DNA of 9,547 nucleotides, taken from positions 1,553 to 11,099 of the forward strand of contig CALMAR010000325.1 in NCBI GenBank assembly GCA_937859855.1, given 5' to 3'. This stretch comes from an uncultured Kineosporia sp. (lineage in GTDB: Bacteria > Actinomycetota > Actinomycetes > Actinomycetales > Kineosporiaceae). This document shows, one piece after another, positions 1-6,313 of this stretch (within the stretch, counting starts at the first letter, position 1; every line of letters begins with the position of its first letter). A program made the translations under genes and the position numbers. The notes beneath the pieces were generated by a model, which was given only the letters and a program-made list of their open reading frames with translations, did not search any database and was not told the origin of the DNA.

Positions 1-397
<397 letters not shown>

Positions 398-401
398 CGA
401 A

Positions 402-884
402 TCAGATCTCGGGCCAGCTCGTCACCGTGGCCAGGCTCTCGCGCAGCCGGTCCAGGATCGGAACCTGACCCCGGACCAGTTTCCCGGCGGCCTCGTCCAA
501 GCCGAACCAGGCGGCTCGGTCCAGCTCGGGGAACTGCTGGATCTGCCCTGAACGTGGAGGCCACTCCAGGTCGAACAGGTTGCTGCTGAACTCGTCCAGG
601 TCTATGTCGCCCTCGATCGCGAACGCCGTGATCACCTTGCCGCCGGACTGCCGGTACTGGCCCAGCTCGATCACTTCGCCATCGGGAGGCAGCAGCCCGA
701 TCTCCTCGGTGAACTCGCGCTGCGCCGCGTGCAGCGGATCCTCGTCGGCCTGGATCTCGCCCTTGGGGATCGACCAGGCGGCGGTGTCCTTCCGGGACCA
801 GAACGGGCCACCCATGTGCCCGATCAGAACCTCCGGCTCAGTGCCGCGCCGGCGGAAGGCGAGCAGGGCCGCGCTGCGCCGCAT
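402..884 (-). CDS. NUDIX hydrolase
   Basis: A 160-residue protein with a perfect Nudix box at residues 42-64 (GEIQADEDP, then REFTEEIGL), matching GX5EX7REUXEEXGU. The glutamates of REFTEE bind the catalytic metal. Such enzymes cleave nucleoside diphosphates linked to another group (NDP-X), for example oxidised nucleotides, sugar nucleotides or dinucleotide polyphosphates. The substrate cannot be read from sequence. The N-terminus (SAALLAFRRRG, then VLIGHMGGPFWSRKD, AWSIPKGE) resembles single-domain 'NTP pyrophosphohydrolase' types. The length suits a stand-alone cytosolic enzyme, with no fused phosphatase domain. The ATG at 882-884 follows a GAAGGA ribosome site with about 7 nt spacing. It lies 78 bp downstream of the glycosyltransferase on the same strand, so co-transcription is possible. 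Confidence 0.9.
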   Translation of the reverse strand: MRRSAALLAFRRRGTEPEVLIGHMGGPFWSRKDTAAWSIPKGEIQADEDPLHAAQREFTEEIGLLPPDGEVIELGQYRQSGGKVITAFAIEGDIDLDEFSSNLFDLEWPPRSGQIQQFPELDRAAWFGLDEAAGKLVRGQVPILDRLRESLATVTSWPEI

Positions 885-962
885 ATCGATGTCCTTCCCG
901 GCGATGAAACAACGCCATCGACTATGCCATCACTTACGCCCGCCGCAGCCCACGGGCCGCAC

Positions 963-2210
963 TCAGCTGGCCCGTTGTCCGGCCCGCTGACCGGCGAAGA
1001 CCCAGCTGCGCAGGAGGATGAACCGCAGCACCGTCACGGTGACGCTGGCCAGCATCAGCACGCTCAGCTCCACCAGATGATGGGCGGTGCTGGTCACCGC
1101 CCCGAGCGCCACCAGCGAACCGCTGGTCAGGACCAGCGCCAGCCCGAACAGGGCCAGGCCCTGGGCCTGATGACGCCACCAGCCGCGTCGCCCGCGCACG
1201 CCGAAGGTCATTCCGCGATTGGCGGTGGTGTTGCCGATCGTGGTGACTAGCAGGGCGATCAGATTGGCTGACTGCGGGCCCAGGCCCATCCGCAGCAGCG
1301 CGTAGAGCACCACGTAGGCGAGGGTGCTGACCAGGCCCACTGCGGCGAACCGGATCAGCTGCCCGGTGAGCCCGGCCGGGACGCCATCCAGTTCGGGCCC
1401 CGGCCCTGGCCGCAACTGAACCCGGACGTCGCGCAGTGGCAACCGGCCAGCGGCCAGCGCCCGGCCCACCCGTGACACCCCGCGCAGATCGGCCATCGCG
1501 GTGGCCACGATGTCGACCCGGCTGTCCGGGTCGTCGACCCAGTCGACCGGTACCTCGTGGATCCGCAGGCCGGCCCGCTCGGCCAGCACCAGCAGCTCGG
1601 TGTCGAAGAACCAGCCCGGGTCCTGTACCAGCGGCAGCAGCCGCTGGGCGACGTCGGCCCGGATCGCCTTGAAACCGCACTGCGCGTCGGAGAAGCGGGC
1701 GGCCAGGGCGCCGCGCAGGATCAGGTTGTAGCAGCGGGAGATCAGTTCACGCTTGGGGCCGCGAACCACCCGGGAGCCGCGGGCCAGCCGGGTGCCGATG
1801 GCCAGTTCGGAGTGCCCGGACAGCAGCGGCGCGACCAGCGGCAGCAGAGCGGCCAGATCAGTGGAGAGGTCGACATCCATGTCGGCCCGGCCGGCGGCGT
1901 CAGACTCCGACCAGACCTGGCGCAGGGCCCGCCCCCGGCCCTTCTGATCAAGATGTACGACGCTGACCCGCTGGTAACGGCTGGCCAGTTGCTGGGCGAT
2001 GGAGAAGGTGGCGTCGGTGCTGGCGTTGTCGGCGATGGTGATCCGGAAGCCGTAGGGGAAGTGCGTGCTGAGATAGCTGTGCAGGCGGTGGATGCAGCGC
2101 TCCAGTCCGGCCTGCTCGTTGTAGACCGGTACGACGACGTCCAGTGCAGGCGCGGACGGGAGCTGATCGAGGCTGCGCCTGGGGCTGGCCAGCTGTTGCG
2201 TGGTGATCAT
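963..2210 (-). CDS. GT2 family glycosyltransferase with C-terminal GtrA-like membrane domain
   Basis: A 415-residue two-domain protein from the ATG at 2208-2210. Residues 22-260 form a family 2 glycosyltransferase: LDVVVPVYNE (23-32), ADNASTDAT (60-68), the MDVDLSTDLA metal/nucleotide-binding motif (111-120), FSDAQCGFKA (173-182) and WFFDTELL (200-207). This resembles dolichyl/polyprenyl-phosphate glucosyl- or mannosyltransferases. Residues 283-406 are GtrA-like with about four membrane helices, including the typical RFAAVGLVSTLAY (287-299) and GNTTANRGMTF (326-336). The family transfers a sugar from a nucleotide donor to a lipid carrier at the membrane, and GtrA domains are thought to help flip the product. 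Sugar and acceptor are unknown. The frame stays open to 2525, with an alternative ATG at 2291. The 2211-2291 segment has weaker G/C third-position bias, so 2210 is preferred. No strong ribosome site precedes either ATG. Confidence 0.88.
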   Translation of the reverse strand: MITTQQLASPRRSLDQLPSAPALDVVVPVYNEQAGLERCIHRLHSYLSTHFPYGFRITIADNASTDATFSIAQQLASRYQRVSVVHLDQKGRGRALRQVWSESDAAGRADMDVDLSTDLAALLPLVAPLLSGHSELAIGTRLARGSRVVRGPKRELISRCYNLILRGALAARFSDAQCGFKAIRADVAQRLLPLVQDPGWFFDTELLVLAERAGLRIHEVPVDWVDDPDSRVDIVATAMADLRGVSRVGRALAAGRLPLRDVRVQLRPGPGPELDGVPAGLTGQLIRFAAVGLVSTLAYVVLYALLRMGLGPQSANLIALLVTTIGNTTANRGMTFGVRGRRGWWRHQAQGLALFGLALVLTSGSLVALGAVTSTAHHLVELSVLMLASVTVTVLRFILLRSWVFAGQRAGQRAS

Positions 2211-2347
2211 GCCGAGGACTGTGCCGGGCCCGGCTGATACGCCGATGCGGCTCTCCTGGACGTTGGCTATGCGATCGCGAACAGTGCTCATCCTTGGGCC
2301 ATTCGGGTGACCTGCAGGGCGGAACGAAGATCCTTGAGATTCCACTC

Positions 2348-2365
2348 TTCGAACTGATGTTCGAA
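2348..2365. promoter_or_regulatory. LexA-binding SOS box
   Basis: The sequence TTCGAACTGATGTTCGAA has 7-bp perfect inverted arms around a 4-bp centre. Its core TCGAACTGATGTTCGA (2349-2364) is an exact match to the known mycobacterial/actinobacterial SOS consensus TCGAAC-N4-GTTCGA, which LexA binds. The box ends 17 bp before the ATG of the small gene at 2383, and its left arm occupies the expected -35 position. LexA binding there would block RNA polymerase until DNA damage activates RecA. A further TCGAAT repeat occurs at 2361-2366 and 2377-2382. The box could also act on the divergent glycosyltransferase. Confidence 0.88.
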
Positions 2366-2371
2366 TCGAGG

Positions 2372-2377
2372 TATGGT
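2372..2377 (+). promoter_or_regulatory. Putative -10 element of the SOS-box gene, leaderless start
   Basis: TATGGT fits the actinobacterial TAnnnT -10 pattern. It lies 18 bp after TTCGAA (2348-2353), which may serve as a poor -35 inside the LexA box. Transcription would begin 6-7 bp later, at or next to the A of the ATG at 2383, giving a leaderless mRNA. This agrees with the lack of any Shine-Dalgarno sequence before that ATG. Confidence 0.5.
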
Positions 2378-2382
2378 CGAAT

Positions 2383-2718
2383 ATGACCAGCGCTCCTCGC
2401 ATCGTCCGGGCCGCCCCCAAGGGACCGGTCTCCACTCCGGCCGAGGGCATCCCGGTCAATGTGCTGATCCGCTGGTACAGCGGCGAAGAGGTGCTGATTC
2501 CGGCCCTGGCGGTGGCGTGGACCAAGGATGCGGTCGAGATCCAGTGGAGCGCAGCGGAATTGGGTATGCGCCGGGACTGGGTTCCAGCGGAGGACGTCAG
2601 TCGCCCGGATCCTCGGGGCCGTCAGCAGGAGGGCGGCGGTCCCGGCCATTCTCTGGCCGGTCACCGGACGCAGAGGCCTCCACCCAGCCGTGACGCCAGC
2701 CGCAAGCGGCAGTACTAG
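2383..2718 (+). CDS. Small protein of unknown function under LexA/SOS control
   Basis: A 111-residue protein of no recognised family. Residues 21-73 form a compact, beta-rich-looking segment (VNVLIRWYSGEEVLIPALAV, AWTKDAVEIQW, RRDWVPAEDV) with several tryptophans. It is reminiscent of a small SH3/Tudor-like barrel, but that is only an impression. Residues 74-111 are rich in Gly, Pro, Arg, Ser and Gln and look disordered and basic. No signal peptide or membrane helix is seen. Codon use is strongly G/C at third positions, like its neighbours, supporting a real gene. The ATG at 2383 sits 17 bp after a perfect LexA box with no ribosome site, so it is probably translated from a leaderless transcript. 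By context it should be induced by DNA damage. A role in repair, division arrest or nucleic-acid binding is possible, but nothing in the protein decides between them. Confidence 0.8.
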   Translation: MTSAPRIVRAAPKGPVSTPAEGIPVNVLIRWYSGEEVLIPALAVAWTKDAVEIQWSAAELGMRRDWVPAEDVSRPDPRGRQQEGGGPGHSLAGHRTQRPPPSRDASRKRQY

Positions 2719-2746
2719 AGCCGCACTAGAGCCGCACTGGAGCCGC
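2714..2746. repeat. Triplicate 11-bp direct repeat
   Basis: ACTAGAGCCGC occurs at 2714-2724 and 2725-2735, with ACTGGAGCCGC (one change) at 2736-2746, in perfect tandem. The first unit contains the TAG stop codon (2716-2718) of the SOS-box gene. This looks like a local slippage duplication at the gene end. No function is evident. Confidence 0.8.
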
Positions 2747-2766
2747 CGCCAGCTCCGGCGGGCGGC
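2742..2766. terminator. GC-rich hairpin between convergent genes
   Basis: The left arm GCCGCCGCC (2742-2750) pairs with GGCGGGCGGC (2757-2766), with one bulged G and a 6-nt loop. It lies between the stop of the rightward SOS-box gene (2718) and the stop of the leftward YdjM-type gene (2776), so it could end transcription from both sides. There is no T-run, which is common for actinobacterial terminator candidates but leaves the call uncertain. Confidence 0.45.
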
Positions 2767-2775
2767 ACTGAGGAC

Positions 2776-3255
2776 TCAGGCGGTCATGGCCGGCCAGCCG
2801 ACCCGGTAGAACCAGACCTGGGCCAGCAACATCACCGGCCAGGCCCAGCGCAGCACCCGTTCGATCAGGCCGCCGGAGTCCAGGCCCAGCCCGGCGTAGG
2901 CCCACCATGGCGCCATCGGGATGCCGGGCGGCCGTTCGCCGAAGATGAAGTCGCCGAGCAGGTGCGAACTCCAGCCCAGCAGCAGCGCCCAGATCGCCCA
3001 CGCCGCCTGCGGCGGCACGAACATCAGGGTGGCGATCGCTGCCCCGCCCGGCAGTCCCCACCAATGAGTGAGCCCGCGATGCCCGCCGGGCACCCACCAC
3101 AGCCAGGATTGATCGGAGTCCGGGCTGGTCCAGCCGGCCGAGGACGCGGTCGCGATCACGGCGGAAGCGGCGGTCTGCCACCCGGGTGCCCCGGCCGCCG
3201 TGGAAACCGCCAGACTGGCGGACGCCGCGAACAGGCGGTGGGTGCTGCCGTCCAT
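2776..3255 (-). CDS. YdjM/DUF457-type membrane-bound metal-dependent hydrolase-like protein
   Basis: A 159-residue hydrophobic protein with the DUF457/YdjM pattern: an N-terminal THR with His6, PDSD (45-48), HRGLTH (59-64) and HLLGD (98-102). Together these could bind a metal. Three or four membrane segments are likely (roughly 8-22, 70-97 and 133-151). The family is annotated as inner-membrane putative metal-dependent hydrolases; its substrate is unknown. E. coli YdjM is a LexA-regulated member. Here the gene is next to, but convergent with, the SOS-box gene and has no SOS box of its own in the 99 bp upstream. The ATG at 3253-3255 follows AGGA with 6 nt spacing; that AGGA can fold into a small hairpin (3262-3276). 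The length is slightly short but within the family range. Confidence 0.78.
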   Translation of the reverse strand: MDGSTHRLFAASASLAVSTAAGAPGWQTAASAVIATASSAGWTSPDSDQSWLWWVPGGHRGLTHWWGLPGGAAIATLMFVPPQAAWAIWALLLGWSSHLLGDFIFGERPPGIPMAPWWAYAGLGLDSGGLIERVLRWAWPVMLLAQVWFYRVGWPAMTA

Positions 3256-3261
3256 AGGACA

Positions 3262-3276
3262 TCCTGGATATCAGGA
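3262..3276 (-). promoter_or_regulatory. Short inverted repeat over the ribosome site of the YdjM-type gene
   Basis: On the minus strand, TCCTG-ATATC-CAGGA forms 5-bp perfect arms with a 5-nt centre. The right arm contains the AGGA ribosome-binding site for the ATG at 3255. It could be a weak RNA hairpin limiting translation or a small operator. Five base pairs is little, and chance is a real alternative. Confidence 0.25.
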
Positions 3277-3354
3277 CCGGCTGGCTTGATTGCGCAGGCG
3301 CGCGGGGCGGCCAGCCAGATGAGCGGGCCGGGCCGGGCCCCGCAGAGGAGAGGC

Positions 3355-4071
3355 GTGCCGGACGAGCAGGCGAGCGAGGGCGGCGGCATCGAGGAGCACT
3401 GGTACGAGCCGGGTAACACCTGGGCGATGCAACTGGTGATCCGGGACGACCGGCCGGACCGGCCCACTCATCTGGCCGTCTGTGAGGCGGCTGCGATGGC
3501 CGTCGTCGGGTTGCTGACTGATCCGCGGGCCCTCGATGGTGACTGGACCGGGCCGGTTCAGCGCTGGATGGACGGCCGGATCCGCAAGGTGGCCCGGCGC
3601 GGCCGGAACGCCCCATTCCAGGCGGCGATCCAGCTGGATGGGGTCGCGGCGCAGCGAAACGGCGCCTACGTCAAGGCTTTCGTGCCCGGTCCGGTCGAGA
3701 ACGTGCCCCGGGCCCTGGCTAAGCTGCAAGTGGGCGGCACCGACATGCCCGAGCGCGGCGAGCCCTCGGCGCCGGTCGAGTACGGCTTGGAGATCGCCCT
3801 CACTCCCAACTTCCCGATGACCACCGGTAAGGCGGCCGCGCAGAGCGGGCACGCCGCTCAGCTGGCACTGCTTGGCATGTCGCTCGATGACATCTCCCGG
3901 TGGCAGCGGACCGGATGGGCGATCCGGGTCAGCACTCCCGGCCAGGCCGTTTGGGATCGTAGTCTCCGGCGCTGGCCGGTCGTGGTCTCGGACGGCGGAT
4001 TCACCGAGGTGCCGCCTGGAACCGTGACCGCACTGGCGTGCTGGCGCCGCTGCTGGAAGGGTGAGCAGTGA
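3355..4071 (+). CDS. Peptidyl-tRNA hydrolase, PTH2 family-like
   Basis: A 238-residue protein from the GTG at 3355-3357, which follows a strong AGAGGAGAGG ribosome site; the frame is open to 2962, but upstream it only overlaps the YdjM-type gene. The C-terminal part carries PTH2 (COG1990) marks: TTGKAAAQSGHAAQLAL (156-172) with Lys159, Gln163 and His166, and SDGGFTEVPPGT (212-223) with Asp213. PTH2 enzymes cleave the ester between a stalled peptide and its tRNA, recycling tRNA in the cytosol. It is about twice the length of archaeal PTH2. The N-terminal half (WAMQLVIR at 23-30, CEAAAMAVVGLL at 43-54) seems to hold a related alpha/beta unit of the kind seen in actinobacterial members. Whether these have true peptidyl-tRNA hydrolase activity is not shown by sequence. 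The next gene begins one base after its stop. Confidence 0.78.
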   Translation: MPDEQASEGGGIEEHWYEPGNTWAMQLVIRDDRPDRPTHLAVCEAAAMAVVGLLTDPRALDGDWTGPVQRWMDGRIRKVARRGRNAPFQAAIQLDGVAAQRNGAYVKAFVPGPVENVPRALAKLQVGGTDMPERGEPSAPVEYGLEIALTPNFPMTTGKAAAQSGHAAQLALLGMSLDDISRWQRTGWAIRVSTPGQAVWDRSLRRWPVVVSDGGFTEVPPGTVTALACWRRCWKGEQ

Positions 4072-4072
4072 C

Positions 4073-5512
4073 ATGTCTGACGACGATGCCGCGCAGGAAT
4101 TCCTGCAGACGTTCTGGGCAGCTCTCGACGGTGACCCGGACCGCCTGAACGACGTCCGGATCAAAGGACAGCCAGGCGCGCTGCCGTCGGTGTACGACGT
4201 CACCGGCTTGGCCACGGCGGTCGTGGCCGCCGCCACCCTGGCCGTGGCCGAGTTCGGCGCGGTTCGAGCCGGCGCTGGTTTCCCGGCCGTGCGGGTCAAC
4301 CGGCTAGCGGCCTCGGCGGCGTTCCGATCGGAGGCGCTGCTGCAGCCACTGGGCTGGCAGCTGCCGCAGATGTGGGACCCGATCGCCGGTGACTATCCGG
4401 CCAGTGACGGCTGGATCCGGCTGCACACGAATTACAGCTATCACCGGAAGGCCGCCATCCGGGCGCTCGATCTGCGCGACGATCCCGCGCTGACCAAGGA
4501 TGCGGTGGCAGCCCAGGTGGCGGCTAGGCCGGCCGCCGAACTGGAAGCGGCGGTGGTGCAGGCCGGTGGCTGCGCAGCCGTGATGTACACGGCCAAGCAG
4601 TGGGCCAAGCATCCGCACGGTCAGTTCGCGGTGCGAGAGAAGCCGGTCCGGCTCTACCGGCAGGCATCCGAGCCGGGCGATTCCAGGGACCACATCGCTG
4701 CGGACCAGCCGCTGGCCGGGGTACGGGTGCTGGACCTGACCCGGGTGATCGCCGGCCCGGTTGCCACCAGGACCCTGGCCGCCTGGGGGGCGCAGGTGTT
4801 GCGGGTCGCTCCGCCGGGTTTCACTGAAGTGCCCGGGCTGCTGCCGGAGACCACGGCCGGGAAGTTCTGCGCGGCTCTGGAGCTGACCGACGAAGCCGAC
4901 CGGGCGCGGTTCGAGGCGCTGGTCGCCCGGGCCGACGTGGTCGTCCACGGGCTGCGGCCAGGAGCACTCGACGGACTGGGTTACGGCGAAGATGCGTTGC
5001 AAGCGATCAATCCCGGTGCCGTGCTGGCCACGCTGGACGCGTATGGCTGGACTGGTCCGTGGGCGGGCCGGCGTGGCTTCGACAGCCTGGTGCAGATGAG
5101 TTGCGGGATCGCGGCGGCGGGGATGGCGCAGTCGGGCAAGGACCGGCCTAAGCCATTGCCGGCTCAGGCGCTCGACCATGGCACGGGATATCTGCTGGCT
5201 GCGGCCGTCTGCCGGGCGCTGACCGGGCGGCTGCGCGGCCAGGGCACCGCGCGGATCCAGGCCAGCCTGACCGGAATGGCGAATGTCTTGATGGGCGCGC
5301 CTTTTTCAGGATCTGACGAGCGCCCGGACTTCGGATCCCGGCGGCAAGAACGAGACACTGACTGGGGACCGGTCAACGCCGTGACCCAGCCAGGGGGGAT
5401 CGAGGGTGCGAGTCCCTGGCTGGATGTTCCGGCCGGTCCGCTGGGTCGCCACCCGGCCCGGTTTCCGGATGTGCGGGCCGGAGCCGTTCGGTCCGGCGCC
5501 ACCGCGCTGTGA
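4073..5512 (+). CDS. Family III CoA-transferase (CaiB/BaiF type)
   Basis: A 479-residue protein from the ATG at 4073; an in-frame GTG at 4061 would add four residues and overlap the previous stop. The CaiB/BaiF domain covers about 213-405: PLAGVRVLDLTRVIAGP (213-229), GAQVLRV (239-245), GFDSLVQMSCGIA (335-347) and LDHGTGY (367-373). Asp368 is the candidate for the catalytic Asp that forms the acyl anhydride/CoA thioester intermediate. Family members move CoA between carboxylic acids; the substrate here is unknown. Residues 1-200 hold a second stretch (SDGWIRLHTNYSYHRKA, 111-127) that resembles the small-domain part of the same family, as in fused actinobacterial members. The C-terminal WGPVNAV and PLGRHPARF blocks look intact, followed by a short unrelated tail. 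It is translationally coupled to the PTH2-like gene and converges with the next gene, 7 bp apart. Confidence 0.87.
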   Translation: MSDDDAAQEFLQTFWAALDGDPDRLNDVRIKGQPGALPSVYDVTGLATAVVAAATLAVAEFGAVRAGAGFPAVRVNRLAASAAFRSEALLQPLGWQLPQMWDPIAGDYPASDGWIRLHTNYSYHRKAAIRALDLRDDPALTKDAVAAQVAARPAAELEAAVVQAGGCAAVMYTAKQWAKHPHGQFAVREKPVRLYRQASEPGDSRDHIAADQPLAGVRVLDLTRVIAGPVATRTLAAWGAQVLRVAPPGFTEVPGLLPETTAGKFCAALELTDEADRARFEALVARADVVVHGLRPGALDGLGYGEDALQAINPGAVLATLDAYGWTGPWAGRRGFDSLVQMSCGIAAAGMAQSGKDRPKPLPAQALDHGTGYLLAAAVCRALTGRLRGQGTARIQASLTGMANVLMGAPFSGSDERPDFGSRRQERDTDWGPVNAVTQPGGIEGASPWLDVPAGPLGRHPARFPDVRAGAVRSGATAL

Positions 5513-5519
5513 GCTGTGG

Positions 5520-6263
5520 TCAGTTGCGTCTCTTGGTGTCGCGCACGTAGTCCAGGCAGACGGTGGCCATCAGTGCCAGCAGCCGGGCCGAGCCGCTGAG
5601 GGCCGGGCCGAGCCGGACCGCGAACCGCTGGGTGCCGCTGAACATCCCGCTCAGCCCGGCGAACTCCAGCGATACCCGGCCGTAGAGCCGGTTCTCGTCG
5701 GCGGCGTCCACCAGCTCCCACTCGGTGCTGCCGAATGATCCGCCGGTCAGCCGCATCACCGGGCCGTCGCTGGACCGCAACTCGAATTCTGGTGCGAAGA
5801 AAGTGTTCTCCTGCTCAACCAGGCCGGCCTCGACGTCGTCCGCATCGGTCACGATGAACTGGAAACGGCTGAGCGTCCCGGGCCGGTACATCGAGGCGAC
5901 CAGTCCTCCGCGGGCATCCTCCAGGACGAAGGTGGACGCGGCGGCGCCACCGAAGAACCAGGCTCCCGCCGAGGTGTGCTCGGTGAGGTAGCCCAGGACG
6001 GCGCCGTCACTGGCGATCAGCTCGTAGCTCCGGCCGGTGAGGAAGCCGGGCTGCTCGATCACCGCGACAAACTCGGTTGTGAGCAGATCGGAGGCGGCCG
6101 CCGATGATGGGGCTTGGACGACGGCCTGGTCTGATTCGCTGCCAGCGGTGGTTTCAGGACTGTTCGGTGGGGCGCCCCAGCTGGGGACGGACTCGTCCGG
6201 AAGAGGCCTGGTCTGCCGGGGCGGAGTACCCCAAGCAGGCTCTTCTGGCGATGAATGGCCCAT
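5520..6263 (-). CDS. Tubby/LURP-one-related (scramblase-like) family protein with Pro-rich N-terminus
   Basis: A 247-residue protein. Residues 1-58 are Pro/Ser/Glu-rich and probably disordered. Residues 60-240 form a beta-rich domain with the repeated pattern of the tubby C-terminal-like/LURP-one/phospholipid scramblase superfamily: FLTGRSYELIASDGAVLGYL (74-93), FVLEDARGGLVASMYRP (112-128), FELRSSDGPVMRLTGG (160-175) and WELVDAADENRLYGRV (182-197). It ends in a hydrophobic helix (224-240, LLALMATVCLDYV), which in this fold is buried inside the barrel rather than spanning the membrane. The biochemical role of bacterial members is unknown; lipid or membrane association is a guess from the superfamily. 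A stop codon lies 30 bases upstream in frame, so the ATG at 6263 is the first possible one. It lacks a close ribosome site and may be leaderless. Confidence 0.68.
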   Translation of the reverse strand: MGHSSPEEPAWGTPPRQTRPLPDESVPSWGAPPNSPETTAGSESDQAVVQAPSSAAASDLLTTEFVAVIEQPGFLTGRSYELIASDGAVLGYLTEHTSAGAWFFGGAAASTFVLEDARGGLVASMYRPGTLSRFQFIVTDADDVEAGLVEQENTFFAPEFELRSSDGPVMRLTGGSFGSTEWELVDAADENRLYGRVSLEFAGLSGMFSGTQRFAVRLGPALSGSARLLALMATVCLDYVRDTKRRN

Positions 6264-6271
6264 GCCCGGAC

Positions 6272-6300
6272 AGCATAGGCATTTCCTTCTGGTGTCTCAC
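6272..6300 (-). promoter_or_regulatory. Candidate promoter for the tubby-like gene
   Basis: On the minus strand GTGAGA (6295-6300) is followed after 17 bp by TATGCT (6272-6277), which fits a TAnnnT -10. The expected transcription start falls at about 6263-6265, at the ATG of the gene, predicting a leaderless mRNA. An AGAAGGA is also present, but 18-20 nt from the ATG, too far for a normal ribosome site. Confidence 0.35.
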
Positions 6301-6313
6301 CCGCCTCAGTTGT

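Larger units (their letters stand above)
2211..2382. promoter_or_regulatory. Divergent intergenic region between glycosyltransferase and SOS-box gene
   Basis: This 172 bp region separates the two divergent genes if the glycosyltransferase starts at 2210; it is 91 bp if that gene starts at 2291. It holds the LexA box and a -10 element for the rightward gene. No convincing -10/-35 pair was found for the leftward gene. A purine-rich CAGGAGAG on the minus strand (about 2250-2260) has no correctly spaced in-frame start codon after it. Confidence 0.6.

Noticed and set aside
934..1680. Long open frame on the minus strand inside the glycosyltransferase
   Set aside because: Arg/Gly/Ala-rich shadow product without motifs, overlapping a clearly coding frame; typical of high-GC DNA.
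2211..2525. Upstream extension of the glycosyltransferase frame to 2525
   Set aside because: It would read through the SOS box and antisense to the small gene. The added residues show no family similarity and poorer third-position bias.
2962..3354. Upstream extension of the PTH2-like frame
   Set aside because: It is antisense to the YdjM-type gene, and the strong ribosome site is directly before the GTG at 3355.
5406..5738. Possible frameshift at the end of the CoA-transferase, because the next frame reads GPEPFGPAPPR, like some CaiB tails
   Set aside because: The main frame already holds the expected closing blocks WGPVNAV and PLGRHPARF, and the other frame runs on antisense through the tubby-like gene.
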